Below, piece by piece: positions 1 through 6,860 of a stretch of DNA of 38,300 bases. The stretch spans positions 1 through 38,300 of the forward strand of contig CAIOXL010000187.1 in assembly GCA_903862245.1 (NCBI GenBank). Reading direction: 5' to 3'. The DNA is from an uncultured Geobacteraceae bacterium (GTDB lineage: Bacteria; Desulfobacterota; Desulfuromonadia; Geobacterales; Pseudopelobacteraceae). The notes beneath the pieces were generated by a model. That model searched no databases. It saw nothing but the letters and a program-made list of their open reading frames with translations, and had not been told where the DNA came from. Both the position numbers and the translations under genes were made by a program. How positions within the stretch are numbered: position 1 is the stretch's first letter; every line of letters begins with the position of its first letter.

Positions 1-63
1 AGAGTCAAAATCCGAGATAAAAATCCAAATGGTAGCAGAGCAGACGCGGTTTAGTTCAACAAC

Positions 64-106
64 AGTTTATGCGGTGGTTCCGCTGACGCTACACACCGCA
101 TAAACT
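64..106. repeat. Perfect 13-bp inverted repeat, attC-like
   Basis: The arms at 64-76 and 94-106 are perfectly complementary around a 17-nt loop. Outside them lie GTTCAAC (54-60), which fits the integron R'' box RYYYAAC, and GTTGAGC (115-121), which fits the R' box GTTRRRY. Box-to-box length is 68 bp, inside the attC range. No integrase gene and no second attC copy is visible, so the integron reading is inference. The simple alternative is a hairpin or terminator lacking a T-tract. Confidence 0.45.
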
Positions 107-115
107 CTTAATTCG

Positions 116-328
116 TTGAGCAGACAGGAATTCAGGGAAAGCACCGCTTATCCTGTCGACAGACAAAAGGTGATTCAGCTTTTTCCGGGGTTAAAGGATT
201 CAGCCGCCCTCACCGATGCAGAGCTGCGGGAGCGTCTGTTCGATACCATGGACACCAATAAAGACGGGCTACTCAGCCGGGACGAGTGGAAAAAAGTTGC
301 GCCGAATGTCTTGATACTACGCTTCTGA
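116..328 (+). CDS. Small EF-hand protein, possibly a fragment
   Basis: This 70-residue ORF carries one good EF-hand calcium loop, DTNKDGLLSRDEW, at about residues 46-58, with acidic ligands at the expected spacing. The only start available upstream is TTG at 116, because an in-frame stop lies at 101 and there is no convincing ribosome-binding site. Bacterial single EF-hand proteins of this type usually carry a signal peptide, and this one has none, so the 5' part may have been lost. The TTG lies inside the right box of the attC-like element, so the ORF could be a cassette-borne or truncated gene. Expression is uncertain. Confidence 0.4.
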   Translation: MSRQEFRESTAYPVDRQKVIQLFPGLKDSAALTDAELRERLFDTMDTNKDGLLSRDEWKKVAPNVLILRF

Positions 329-472
329 CCGGCAGGGGGAGTGATGCCTCTGTATCCCTCTCCGGTCATGTTCTCTTACATTATTTCTGATTACCTGAAT
401 CTTGTGCTGGTAATCCGGGCGAGATGAGGATATAACGCCACCCATGCAACATCACACACCAAGGAGATACTC

Positions 473-739
473 ATGACAAAAGCTGAATTCGTAGCAAAAG
501 TAGCAGAGGAACTGGATGTCCCGAAAAATGTTGCAGCTGAAACAGTTGATGCCTTTTTGAAAGTAACAACGGATTTGCTGAAAGCCGGCGACAAGATTAC
601 GTTTCCAGGATTCGGCACGTTTGATGTTGCACAGCGTGCCGCCCGCAAGGGACGCAATCCCCAGACCGGTGCCGTACTGGACATCGCCGCATCAAAAAGC
701 GGCAAATTCTCAGCCGGCAAGAACCTCAAAAACCTGTAA
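473..739 (+). CDS. hup: HU-family DNA-binding protein
   Basis: This 88-residue protein has the complete HU/IHF fold. An N-terminal helical dimerisation region begins MTKAEFVAKVAEE. The core GDKITFPGFGTFDV follows at about residues 39-52, and the DNA-binding arm contains RKGRNPQTG at about 58-66, including the conserved RNP. HU homodimers bend and compact DNA and assist replication and regulation. A strong AAGGAG site sits 7 nt before the ATG. The gene stands alone and is convergent with the gvpA gene, sharing a terminator. Length is typical (about 90 residues). HU rather than IHF is favoured by overall sequence, but which HU paralogue it is cannot be told here. Confidence 0.93.
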   Translation: MTKAEFVAKVAEELDVPKNVAAETVDAFLKVTTDLLKAGDKITFPGFGTFDVAQRAARKGRNPQTGAVLDIAASKSGKFSAGKNLKNL

Positions 740-766
740 CATCGGGTGGTTGCAGGTCAAAAACAG

Positions 767-800
767 AAAACGCCAGACCTTGCGGTCCGGCGTTTTTTTT
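767..800. terminator. Intrinsic terminator between hup and gvpA
   Basis: A GC-rich hairpin has arms 771-779 and 784-792 (one A/C mismatch, TTGC loop). A-tract 767-770 precedes it and a run of eight T follows from 793. On the minus strand the same hairpin is followed by a T-rich stretch, so it probably stops transcription from both convergent genes. Confidence 0.85.
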
Positions 801-819
801 ATGCAGCTTTCGGTCAGTT

Positions 820-1038
820 TCAGGCTGGAGCAGCAGCACTGGCGGTGAGGCCAATTGCTTCAGCATATTTGAGGTAGGTTTCGACCGAAGCAATAACCAC
901 ACGTGCTTCGATGGAAAGAAGCTCAATACCAACCAGGGATACTTTTACCCAGGCGTCAATTACGATACCTTTATCAAGGATACGGTCAACAACTTCTGCC
1001 AAGCTCGAAGAATCGGTTGATTTTTGTACTTTTGCCAT
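820..1038 (-). CDS. gvpA: Gas vesicle structural protein GvpA, copy 1
   Basis: This 72-residue GvpA is the small hydrophobic subunit that assembles into the ribbed gas-vesicle wall. The family core is plain: [20 protein letters not shown], then [20 protein letters not shown] and a short Ala-rich C-terminus. The protein is identical to the second copy at 1452-1670, although the DNA differs at about 24 positions, all silent. An AAGGAG site precedes the ATG. It is the last gene of the minus-strand set gvpA / coiled-coil gene / gvpA. No gvpN, gvpF, gvpG, gvpK or gvpL is in the window, so accessory genes must lie elsewhere or be absent. Confidence 0.95.
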   Translation of the reverse strand: MAKVQKSTDSSSLAEVVDRILDKGIVIDAWVKVSLVGIELLSIEARVVIASVETYLKYAEAIGLTASAAAPA

Positions 1039-1068
1039 GACGTTTCTCCTTTTCAGTAGTGAGTTTGC

Positions 1069-1359
1069 TTACTTTGCCTTACCGAACCATGCCCGGGCTG
1101 CGCCCGCACGATCTGCGGCGTTCTCTTTTTTCATGCGTCCAACCTGTTTACTAAGCCGTGCAACAAATGTTGCCCGCGCTTTGCCGTCTTTCTTGGCCAT
1201 TGCCTTGTGGGCGGCGGCAAACTCAGCCTGCATGGCTGAAACCGAAGTGGCCAGATCCTTTGCTCCGCGCGCCAGTTCCTGCATCAGCGCCCCGCGATCA
1301 CTCCGCAGAGCGTCGACTTCCCCGCGTAAACGCGTCATGTCGGTAGTTAAATTTCCCAT
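1069..1359 (-). CDS. Coiled-coil protein between two gvpA genes
   Basis: I do not recognise a named family. The product is about 96 residues from ATG 1359; a GTG four codons upstream overlaps the AGCGAGG site, so the ATG is preferred. It is highly charged and predicted almost wholly helical, with heptad-like spacing of Leu, Met, Ala and Val, for example LRGEVDALRSDRGALMQEL near the N-terminus. It ends with a basic segment and the aromatic tail RAWFGKAK. Its place between gvpA copies suggests a gas-vesicle accessory role, perhaps GvpC-like wall binding, but no GvpC 33-residue repeats are visible. That role is inference from position only. Confidence 0.7.
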   Translation of the reverse strand: MGNLTTDMTRLRGEVDALRSDRGALMQELARGAKDLATSVSAMQAEFAAAHKAMAKKDGKARATFVARLSKQVGRMKKENAADRAGAARAWFGKAK

Positions 1360-1451
1360 GATTGTTGTCACCTCGCTTTGTTCTGATGAAGAGTTGATAA
1401 AGGCGGGGCTTTCTGCAAGAACCGCCTTTTGAATATCACTCTTTCAGAGAA

Positions 1452-1670
1452 TCAGGCCGGAGCTGCTGCACTGGCTGTCAGGCCAATTGCTTCGGCATAC
1501 TTGAGGTATGTCTCGACAGAAGCAATAACGACTCGTGCTTCGATGGACAGCAACTCAATGCCAACCAGAGATACTTTCACCCAGGCATCAATCACGATAC
1601 CTTTGTCAAGGATACGGTCAACTACTTCTGCCAAACTCGAAGAATCGGTTGATTTTTGAACTTTTGCCAT
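1452..1670 (-). CDS. gvpA: Gas vesicle structural protein GvpA, copy 2
   Basis: This second 72-residue GvpA has the same amino-acid sequence as the 820-1038 copy. Differences are confined to wobble bases and Leu codon swaps (CTT/TTG), giving about 89% nucleotide identity. A GGGAGG site lies ahead of the ATG. It is the promoter-proximal gene of the minus-strand set, 58 nt after the start site predicted from the sigma-54 promoter at 1739-1754. Perfect protein conservation despite silent divergence means the duplication is not recent and that both copies are under strong purifying selection. Confidence 0.95.
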   Translation of the reverse strand: MAKVQKSTDSSSLAEVVDRILDKGIVIDAWVKVSLVGIELLSIEARVVIASVETYLKYAEAIGLTASAAAPA

Positions 1671-1738
1671 GACTTGGTTCCTCCCGTTTTTTGATGTGCT
1701 TCTGTTCTTCCAGCACTCATGTATCTGTATCCAGACAT

Positions 1739-1754
1739 AGCGAAAGGCATGCCA
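1739..1754 (-). promoter_or_regulatory. Sigma-54 (-24/-12) promoter for gvpA
   Basis: Read on the minus strand this is TGGCATGCCTTTCGCT. It has the obligatory GG and GC dinucleotides 10 bp apart and matches the consensus TGGCAYG-N4-TTGCW except at one T. The predicted start site is near 1728. The A/T-rich stretch 1762-1812, with two TGTAAAATA-type repeats, lies where an activator would bind. Nitrogen-type (NtrC-like) control of gas vesicles is known in Serratia, but the activator here is unknown. Confidence 0.7.
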
Positions 1755-2058
1755 AGAAACGGTGTAAAATAATTGCGAGCTATGTGTCTGTAATTTTTAT
1801 GTAAAATATTCTGCGGCGTTGAGCGGTGTTCCGTCTGTGGCGGGAAGTAGGGAATCGTACCTATAGAACGGATTCCCGATATGGCAGTATGTCCTTACCT
1901 AGCCATCGGTATGCAGCAGTGGCGGATTTGTATCTGGAAGGGCCCCGTTTGGCCTGTTACACCTTTGTGCTTCCGGCCGTGCTGTGTTATTACTGGCGTA
2001 CAGAAATACCATTAATTTTTCGGCGGCATTCAGAAACGGCGCGCCTCAAGCGGGATCA

Positions 2059-2214
2059 ATGAAAAAAACCGGTTTATGGCTTCTTCTCCTCTTCGTTGTC
2101 GGTCTTGTTGTGTTTGCAACCTGGCAGCTGTATGCGGGCAATCTGGTCGCTGCCTTCTCAGCGCTGCCGTTTTTGCTGATAACGTATCTGTTTGTCATGC
2201 GTTTGAAACAGTGA
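2059..2214 (+). CDS. Small two-helix membrane protein
   Basis: A 51-residue ORF starts at the ATG beginning MKKTGLWLLLL. It consists of two hydrophobic helices (about residues 5-22 and 28-46) joined by the short linker YAGN, ending in RLKQ. The reading frame stays open upstream to 1984, but that extension has no membrane or coding character, so the internal ATG is preferred. No strong ribosome-binding site is seen. It lies 62 nt before the thioesterase gene on the same strand and may be co-transcribed. No family is recognised. Confidence 0.5.
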   Translation: MKKTGLWLLLLFVVGLVVFATWQLYAGNLVAAFSALPFLLITYLFVMRLKQ

Positions 2215-2276
2215 GCTGAATAATCAGGACACATTCACCGTCTGCACCGCTGGCCATACCCCGGAAAGGGAACCTT

Positions 2277-2678
2277 ATGAAACAAATAAAGCAATTTATA
2301 TCCGCCAGGGATCAGTATGCCCGCCATTCCGGCATTGAACTTCTTGATGTGGCGCCGGGGCGGGCAAAAGCCAGTATGAAGGTTGAACCGTACCATTTTA
2401 ATGCTGCCGGGACGGTGCATGGTGGTGCCATCTTTACACTGGCAGACTATGCGTTTGCTGCCGCCTCTAACTCCCATGGCACACTGGCCATGGGCATCAA
2501 TGTCAGCATATCGTATGTAAGGGCCGCAACCGGTGGAACTCTTTACGCGGAGGCACAAGAGCTGTCACGGAACCACAAGCTGGCGTCCTACTCGGTTCAG
2601 GTTACCGATGATGCCGATGAGGTCGTGGCAATTTTTCAGGGGATGGTGTACCGGAAAAAAGAATCTGTCATTGCGTAA
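2277..2678 (+). CDS. PaaI-family hotdog thioesterase
   Basis: A 133-residue single hotdog-domain protein. The signature region runs from N42 through GTVHGG (45-50) to D57 in FTLAD, as in PaaI/YbgC-type acyl-CoA thioesterases where Asn and the HGG loop bind substrate and Asp/Glu on the central helix is catalytic. The C-terminal half ends in the usual beta strands. It would hydrolyse an acyl-CoA to acid plus CoA in the cytoplasm, probably as a tetramer. The substrate cannot be read from sequence. AAAGGGA precedes the ATG. The next gene, a cupin, follows after 33 nt and is likely in the same transcript. Confidence 0.85.
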   Translation: MKQIKQFISARDQYARHSGIELLDVAPGRAKASMKVEPYHFNAAGTVHGGAIFTLADYAFAAASNSHGTLAMGINVSISYVRAATGGTLYAEAQELSRNHKLASYSVQVTDDADEVVAIFQGMVYRKKESVIA

Positions 2679-2711
2679 CACAGTGGGGTTTACGTCAAGG
2701 AGGGTATGACA

Positions 2712-3227
2712 ATGGTACGTCAACTGCCGGCAGAAGAACTGATTACTCATCTGGGATTGATCAAACATCCTGAAGGCGGGTGGTTTCGTGAAACCTATCG
2801 TTCGGAAGAAACTATTCAAAGGGGCGCTCTTCCAGACCGGTTTGCGGGTGACCGCCCGGTAAAAACGGCAATCTATTTTCTCCTCCAATCTGGTAACGTA
2901 TCAGCCCTGCATCGTATCAAATCAGACGAGATCTGGCATTTCTACTCAGGTGAACCGCTGATCGTGCATGTCATCACACCGCACGGTGATTATTACCCAT
3001 TGAATCTGGGTTCCAACATACTGGCCGGTCAATCTTTCCAATGCACTGTGCCGGCAGGCTGCTGGTTCGGAGCGGAAGTGGCAGGAACCGGCTATTCTTT
3101 TGTCGGGTGCACCGTTGCGCCAGGCTTCGACTTTGCCGATTTTGAAATGGGGAACAGGGGCGATCTTTTAAAAGAATTCCCGGATCATAAAGAACTGGTC
3201 CAGCGCCTCACCAGGAGTTCTTCCTGA
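2712..3227 (+). CDS. DUF985-family cupin
   Basis: This 171-residue protein belongs to the Cupin_5 (DUF985) family. Diagnostic stretches are LGLIKHPEGGWFRETYRS near the N-terminus, TAIYFLL followed by SALHRIKSDEIWHFYSGEPL in the middle, and WFGAEVAGTGYSFVGCTVAPGFDF near the C-terminus. His and Glu in the HRIKSDEIWH segment are candidate metal ligands. Family members are small metal-binding beta-barrels of unsettled function. Of two ATGs, 2706 is only 1 nt from the AAGGAGGG site (2697-2704), whereas 2712 is 7 nt away, so 2712 is chosen. Confidence 0.85.
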   Translation: MVRQLPAEELITHLGLIKHPEGGWFRETYRSEETIQRGALPDRFAGDRPVKTAIYFLLQSGNVSALHRIKSDEIWHFYSGEPLIVHVITPHGDYYPLNLGSNILAGQSFQCTVPAGCWFGAEVAGTGYSFVGCTVAPGFDFADFEMGNRGDLLKEFPDHKELVQRLTRSSS

Positions 3228-3297
3228 CGATTGTATCAGAACGGAGATGGCGGCACCGGAGTGATGTCCTGCCATTTATGGTTTCCGGCGGACGAGG

Positions 3298-3785
3298 TCA
3301 GGCAGGGTCGCCGCTAAACTCCGTCCGGTTTTCCGGTGGCCAGCCGTCCGGGGTTGCTCCGGTGGTCAGATAGTTGAAATCACAATTAGCCGCACCGTTG
3401 CCAAGCGTTTGGGTCCGGTCAAGATGAACGCCCATGACCTGGTACAGCGGATAATCCACAAGGCAATTGTAGCGCACGTACCTGTCCAGATTCTGCTGCC
3501 GGTAGAACTTCTGAATGGCGCATTCAGTCATTTTGATACCGAAGGCGTATCCACCCTGTGGCTCCACAAAATCAAACACAAAATCTCCCCCGTAGACCCG
3601 CTTCTGTGACCAGATCGCCCCCTGCCTCATGCCATCAATGGCAGCTGTATCAAACATGTGCGCTCCCTGCTGTTTGAGCGATTCACTGCTGGCCTGGAAC
3701 GAGGCCTGTGCCATCAGGTACATTGTGTGGCCGATATCGCGCGGCGAGACCCCCAGCGCTTCAAGCGGTTTCCCGTTGGCACACC
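3298..3785 (-). pseudogene. ATC hydrolase-like gene, 5' end deleted
   Basis: The minus strand reads about 160 residues resembling the C-terminal part of the L-2-amino-thiazoline-4-carboxylic acid hydrolase family. Features include GDFVFDFVEPQGGYAFGIKM, a TECAIQKFY helix, and GVHLDRTQTLGNGAANCDF with its conserved Cys-Asp. The expected N-terminal third is missing. Upstream of about 3785 the frame runs into sequence that belongs, on the other strand, to an abiEii gene. The break is therefore a deletion junction and this copy lacks its start and promoter. Family assignment is by motif recall, moderately sure. Confidence 0.6.
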
Positions 3786-4458
3786 GGTACTGCGACCATC
3801 TCAACCTATGGCATTGATGAATTACTCGGCACCAAACTGCGTGCCCTCTACCAGCGGAAAAAGGGTCGAGATCTGTTCGATCTGTGGTATGCCGTACAAT
3901 CACTTGAGGTCAGCCCAGAGGCCATAGTGTCCTGTTTCTTGCGCTATCTGGAACACGAAGAGCATCAGGTATCACGAGCTGAGTTCGAGCTTAACCTGTC
4001 ATTTTTCAGAACCATTCACCCACCTGAGCCCCTGATTTTTCAGGAGCATTCAGACACGTGGCGGAGTGGGTCAGCCTCTTTGATGATCAAATCATCGCAA
4101 ACTCTGCACTGGACCGCTTGGCACACAATGCACATCAGATGATAATAGAGGGGGAAAGTTACCGTAAAAAGAAAGGGACCATCGGGAGCAAACTATGATA
4201 CGTTAACGAACCAATTCAGCACGCCGTGCCTGGGTGAATGGGTGTGAAAACCAGGAGGGTGAATGCTCGTGAAAAATGACACTTAACCTGTTTGGGAAAC
4301 TCAATGACCGTCGTTTTCTTGATGATATAGGTCCGCTGCTTACCGCTGCGACGGCGTGGGACTACCGAACTGCGGCGCTTTATGTATTGAAGGAGTTGGC
4401 TCCATTGATGCCGGGAGATCCTTGGGTGAAGACGGAAGAACAGATGCTGTCCTTATAG
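3786..4458 (+). pseudogene. abiEii toxin gene, 5'-deleted and split by an IS21 remnant
   Basis: Two plus-strand pieces, 3786-3996 and 4282-4458, join in frame when the IS remnant and one copy of its target repeat are removed. The joined product reads ELLGTKLRALYQRKKGRDLF, LWYAVQSLEV, VSRAEFELNL, then FGKLNDRRFLDDIGPLL and PGDPWVK. This is the C-terminal half of AbiEii/AbiGii-type nucleotidyltransferase toxins (type IV toxin-antitoxin, phage abortive infection). The N-terminal nucleotidyltransferase motif and any AbiEi antitoxin gene are gone. The 5' end is fused head-to-head to the truncated ATC-hydrolase-like gene. It is inactive as it stands. Confidence 0.75.
3997..4281 (+). mobile_element. 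Internally deleted IS21-family element
   Basis: The ends are inverted repeats. The left end begins TGTCATTTTTCA and the right end finishes TGAAAAATGACA, with similarity extending about 25 bp on each side. Inner repeats resemble the termini: about 4034-4054 on the left, and a 19-bp direct pair at 4232-4250 / 4257-4275 on the right, as expected of IS21 multiple terminal binding sites. CTTAACC flanks both sides (3990-3996 and 4282-4288), a 7-bp target duplication. Only the 3' end of istB remains inside (4058-4198): VAEWVSLFDDQIIANSALDR, LAHNAHQ, then GESYRKKKG and a stop. istA and most of istB are deleted, so it could move only in trans. Confidence 0.85.
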
Positions 4459-4519
4459 GTAGACAAGGGATAAGTATTCTGGCAGCAGCGGAATTCTGCG
4501 CCGGAAGAAAACTGCATTA

Positions 4520-4738
4520 TGTCCCCCAATTTTGGAGCGGCAGAAGAAGGTGGTTAATCGTCTGCTGGACGAAGGGCCGGAGGGATTTGTGGGTGGTTTG
4601 ACCACCAAGAAGTATGTTTCAATGACCCATGCCAGCAGGGCGATTGCGTTTCGTGAGCTGGATCAGTTGATGGCGTTGGGGGTTTTGGAGAGGATACCCG
4701 TTCAACTCAAGCAATGTATTCAAGCTGTCGGGCATTAG
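4520..4738 (+). pseudogene. Fic-family protein, C-terminal fragment
   Basis: The plus strand encodes ERQKKVVNRLLDEGPEGF, then GGLTTKKYVSMTHASRAIAF and RELDQLMALGVLER. This matches the winged-helix tail found after the Fic domain in many Fic proteins (AMP-transferases with HPFxxGNGR motifs). The Fic domain itself is absent. The sequence upstream of about 4520 has no such similarity, and the reading after GVLER degenerates. It begins 60 nt after the abiEii stop, so another deletion joined two defence or toxin-type genes. Not expected to be functional. Confidence 0.65.
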
Positions 4739-4960
4739 TGGAGCTCCGCAAGCCAGTTGGTTGTTATCTGGTGACAACTATAGGCGGAGTATGCCATATA
4801 TTCAAGAGATTTTATCAATCGCACGGATGTGTCTCTGTGCATCGTACCACTCCCGTTACGCGCCAGAATATTTTCCAGAAAATAGATACTCATAGCTTTG
4901 GGTGGTTGCGATGAGTACAATGAGGTCGTTTTGTTTGCTCTATCATTCTCAGGAGGAAGC

Positions 4961-5479
4961 ATGTCTGAAAAAGAGATACTTAACTATCAGATTGCATTAC
5001 AGAAAACGATTCATTCTCGATTATTGAAAAGTGGTTATACCGATATTGATACTTTTTTCAATGATAGCGGCGTGAGCAAACACCTGAATGATTTAGCAAC
5101 CGACCGGTGCTTTAATGACAAAATAAAGCCGGTACATCCACTCTCTATGGCGTTAGTCATGAAATTTCTTGATTTCACTCATTCAGAGATATTGAAAACT
5201 ATAGATTCGTTGGGAGGCACTAAATACATTATCCTATTTGAAGATCCTGATACGAGGCGGCTTGAAAATTGGGAAGAAGGATTGTTAAGTGCCATCAGAA
5301 AAATAAAGGATCAACCACATGTACTTGATGATGTTGTTGATTTTTTAACAAACATTACAAAAATGCATAATGTTAATGCTGCGAGTGATATAGCTCGGAT
5401 TCGGGTTCCTAAAAGAATCATAGTAGCAAAGAGCAGTGATAATAAAATCAGATCCAAACTAAGCGATCGACTTCTGTAA
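4961..5479 (+). CDS. AT-rich hypothetical protein
   Basis: Not recognised. The product is 172 residues from the ATG at 4961, chosen because AGGAGG (4951-4956) sits 4 nt before it; the frame stays open 63 nt further upstream without another good site. It is predicted mainly helical and lacks membrane segments or a signal peptide. A segment around residues 55-80 (PVHPLSMALVMKFLDFTHSE) could be a helix-turn-helix but is not diagnostic. Base composition is clearly more A/T-rich than the flanking metabolic genes. Together with its position among gene fragments this suggests horizontal acquisition. It is the one full-length-looking gene in the decayed block. Confidence 0.6.
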   Translation: MSEKEILNYQIALQKTIHSRLLKSGYTDIDTFFNDSGVSKHLNDLATDRCFNDKIKPVHPLSMALVMKFLDFTHSEILKTIDSLGGTKYIILFEDPDTRRLENWEEGLLSAIRKIKDQPHVLDDVVDFLTNITKMHNVNAASDIARIRVPKRIIVAKSSDNKIRSKLSDRLL

Positions 5480-5486
5480 TCCCCCC

Positions 5487-5630
5487 CTGTATGTGGAAAA
5501 CAGGCCACGAGGCTTTTCTGAACGCTGCCAGCAAACGTGCTGCCGCTCCAGCTGCTTCGGTGCTGCCAACCAACTCCATGCGTCTGCCGGGGAAATAGTC
5601 TTTTTGAATATCAATCAATATCAGTGCAGT
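5487..5630 (-). pseudogene. Isochorismatase-like hydrolase, N-terminal fragment
   Basis: About 48 residues read TALILIDIQKDYFPGRRMEL, then STEAAGAAARLLAAFRKASW and PVFHIQ. This is the start of an isochorismatase/nicotinamidase-type cysteine hydrolase, with the catalytic Asp of LIDIQ. Homology stops at the HIQ, where the native protein would continue toward the catalytic Lys and Cys. The break falls at a run of seven C on the plus strand (5482-5488), directly next to the stop of the 4961-5479 gene. No usable start codon or ribosome-binding site is evident, so this is a remnant. Confidence 0.65.
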
Positions 5631-5640
5631 ACTTGCTATA

Positions 5641-5835
5641 TTATAAATCTGCAGGCATACAAACATTTCGTGCAGAATTTACTTCAGCACCGCAATTTTC
5701 GCATCTCACGTTCGGGTTCATGGATATTTGCCTGATGATGTCCCATTCCTGCTGACTTTCCAGTTCACACATATGTCCATCATGAAGTTCGTTATTACCG
5801 CATGGCTGTTCTGAAGTATATGATGGCATAGCCAT
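5641..5835 (-). CDS. Small zinc-finger-like protein
   Basis: A 64-residue ORF has a well-placed AAAAGGAG ribosome-binding site ahead of its ATG at 5835. The C-terminus carries CENCGAEVNSARNVCMP, a CxxC followed by a third Cys 12 residues later. This resembles small bacterial zinc-ribbon-type proteins. A fourth ligand could be Cys23 or one of the His residues in the N-terminal half. No enzyme domain is present. Function unknown. It ends 11 nt before the isochorismatase fragment on the same strand, so the two may once have formed an operon. Confidence 0.55.
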   Translation of the reverse strand: MAMPSYTSEQPCGNNELHDGHMCELESQQEWDIIRQISMNPNVRCENCGAEVNSARNVCMPADL

Positions 5836-6011
5836 TTTCTGCTCCTTTTGGAAAAATACTATAGCAAAAAGTCCCTTATAATTGAGTTGAAATACCTGTT
5901 TCTGTTCTATTTTTCATCCAGGAAGCCTTGATTGCGGGACGGACACCATCCTCGATAGTTGCTTGAGAGAGGCTGTCAGCTTCGGCCTGAATGCATATAA
6001 AGTACAAATCA

Positions 6012-6190
6012 TTATCTCCTGCCTTCCAAGAAGGTCGTTACCACACCGCCTGCTTCGCGTATCATCAGGACACCTGCTGCCGCTCCCATGCTTTCAGCTT
6101 GAGTTCCCAGAAGCCGTCCAGCCATCCGGCAGCCACATAGTCAGGTCAAGTGCGGCGGAACCGGTCCCGAGCAGTGAATTGCTGAGGGGC
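6012..6190 (-). pseudogene. Inositol monophosphatase-family fragment with frameshifts
   Basis: Read across frames, the minus strand gives LLGTGSAALDLT, then YVAAGWLDGFWELKLKAW, then AAAGVLMIREAGGVVTTF. This corresponds to the SuhB/IMPase region GSAALDLCYVAAG..DGFWE..LKPWD.AAG....EAGG. One base is missing after DLT and another inside the WD codon pair, which removes the metal-binding Asp. The N-terminal half with the catalytic motifs is absent. At least two frameshifts plus truncation make this a clear pseudogene. Confidence 0.7.
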
Positions 6191-6344
6191 GTATGAGTGG
6201 ATACTGACAGCCGATTGCCGTTCTGGTGAGCTGATCTTCCTCTGAAGCGATTAACTCAATGAGTTGGCATCTACTATTCCTTCATCAGCGTTTTATCCGT
6301 GTGGTCCAATAATTCGCGGTCCATTGGTCATCTTCTGCAGAATG

Positions 6345-6593
6345 TCATGGTTTTCGGCGCACAGGCAATTGATGGCCGATTCCAGGGAGATCGCGGGGAC
6401 GAGCGTAGGTGCTTGCCCTGGCTTGACCAAAAGAGATGATTTTAGCCCCGACAAGTTTTGTCAATCGTGAAAGAGTCGCCGGGCTTATATCGCCGAGAAG
6501 CTGCTCAGGTTTCCTGCCGGTAATACCAACGAATGATAAGAAATCTTCTGGATGCATACGTTGATACTCATCTGCCAGCACGAAGGACATCAC
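6345..6593 (-). pseudogene. HipA/YjjJ-type kinase, N-terminal fragment
   Basis: An 82-residue minus-strand reading contains LLGDISPATLSRLTKLVGAK, then ISFGQARASTYARPRDLPGI. This resembles the N-terminal winged-helix region of YjjJ-like HipA-family toxins (sequence-specific DNA-binding then Ser/Thr kinase). After GHQLPV the family pattern stops and the frame terminates without any kinase domain. The N-terminal 25 residues show no similarity I recognise, so a second junction may lie there. Likely non-functional. Confidence 0.45.
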
Positions 6594-6685
6594 GCAAACG
6601 AGTTGCCGCCTAACCTTTTGTTTGGGTAGATTGGTTTACGGGATTTGTCCTTACGGGCTAGTGCCATGCAACAGCAGTGACTGCT

Positions 6686-6832
6686 TCAGTCCTTGTTTAT
6701 TATTGATGGTACTTTCACCGGTCCGTTGTCAACAAGCTCACCCCGTGTCTCCAATTTATCAAAAAGATCGTCTAAAGCCCGTCTGCAAAATTTGCTTTCT
6801 GATATCCCATTCTCAACCCTCACTTGGGTCAA
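6686..6832 (-). CDS. Possible 48-residue protein
   Basis: A short minus-strand frame starts at TTG 6832 (open upstream to about 6856) and reads RALDDLFDKLETRGELVDNG, then PVKVPSIINKD and a stop. It lies 28 nt after the stop of the zinc-ribbon gene at 6861-7310, and a weak GGAATAAG stretch precedes it. Composition is that of a charged helical protein, which is why it is listed. No family is recognised and the start is uncertain. It may be the C-terminal remnant of a longer gene. Confidence 0.3.
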   Translation of the reverse strand: MTQVRVENGISESKFCRRALDDLFDKLETRGELVDNGPVKVPSIINKD

Positions 6833-6860
6833 TAAACGTTTTCTTATTCCGTATTATTCC

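Noticed and set aside
1826-2062. 78-residue plus-strand frame before the small membrane gene
   Set aside because: No ribosome-binding site, no recognisable composition or domain, and it overlaps the region expected to control gvpA.
4232-4275. Short direct repeats considered as a CRISPR
   Set aside because: There are only two 19-bp copies, and they match the IS21 right-end repeats; no array or cas gene exists in the window.
4735-4962. 75-residue minus-strand frame
   Set aside because: It shows no coding character and no start signal; the stretch 4740-4950 appears to be debris between the Fic fragment and the next gene.
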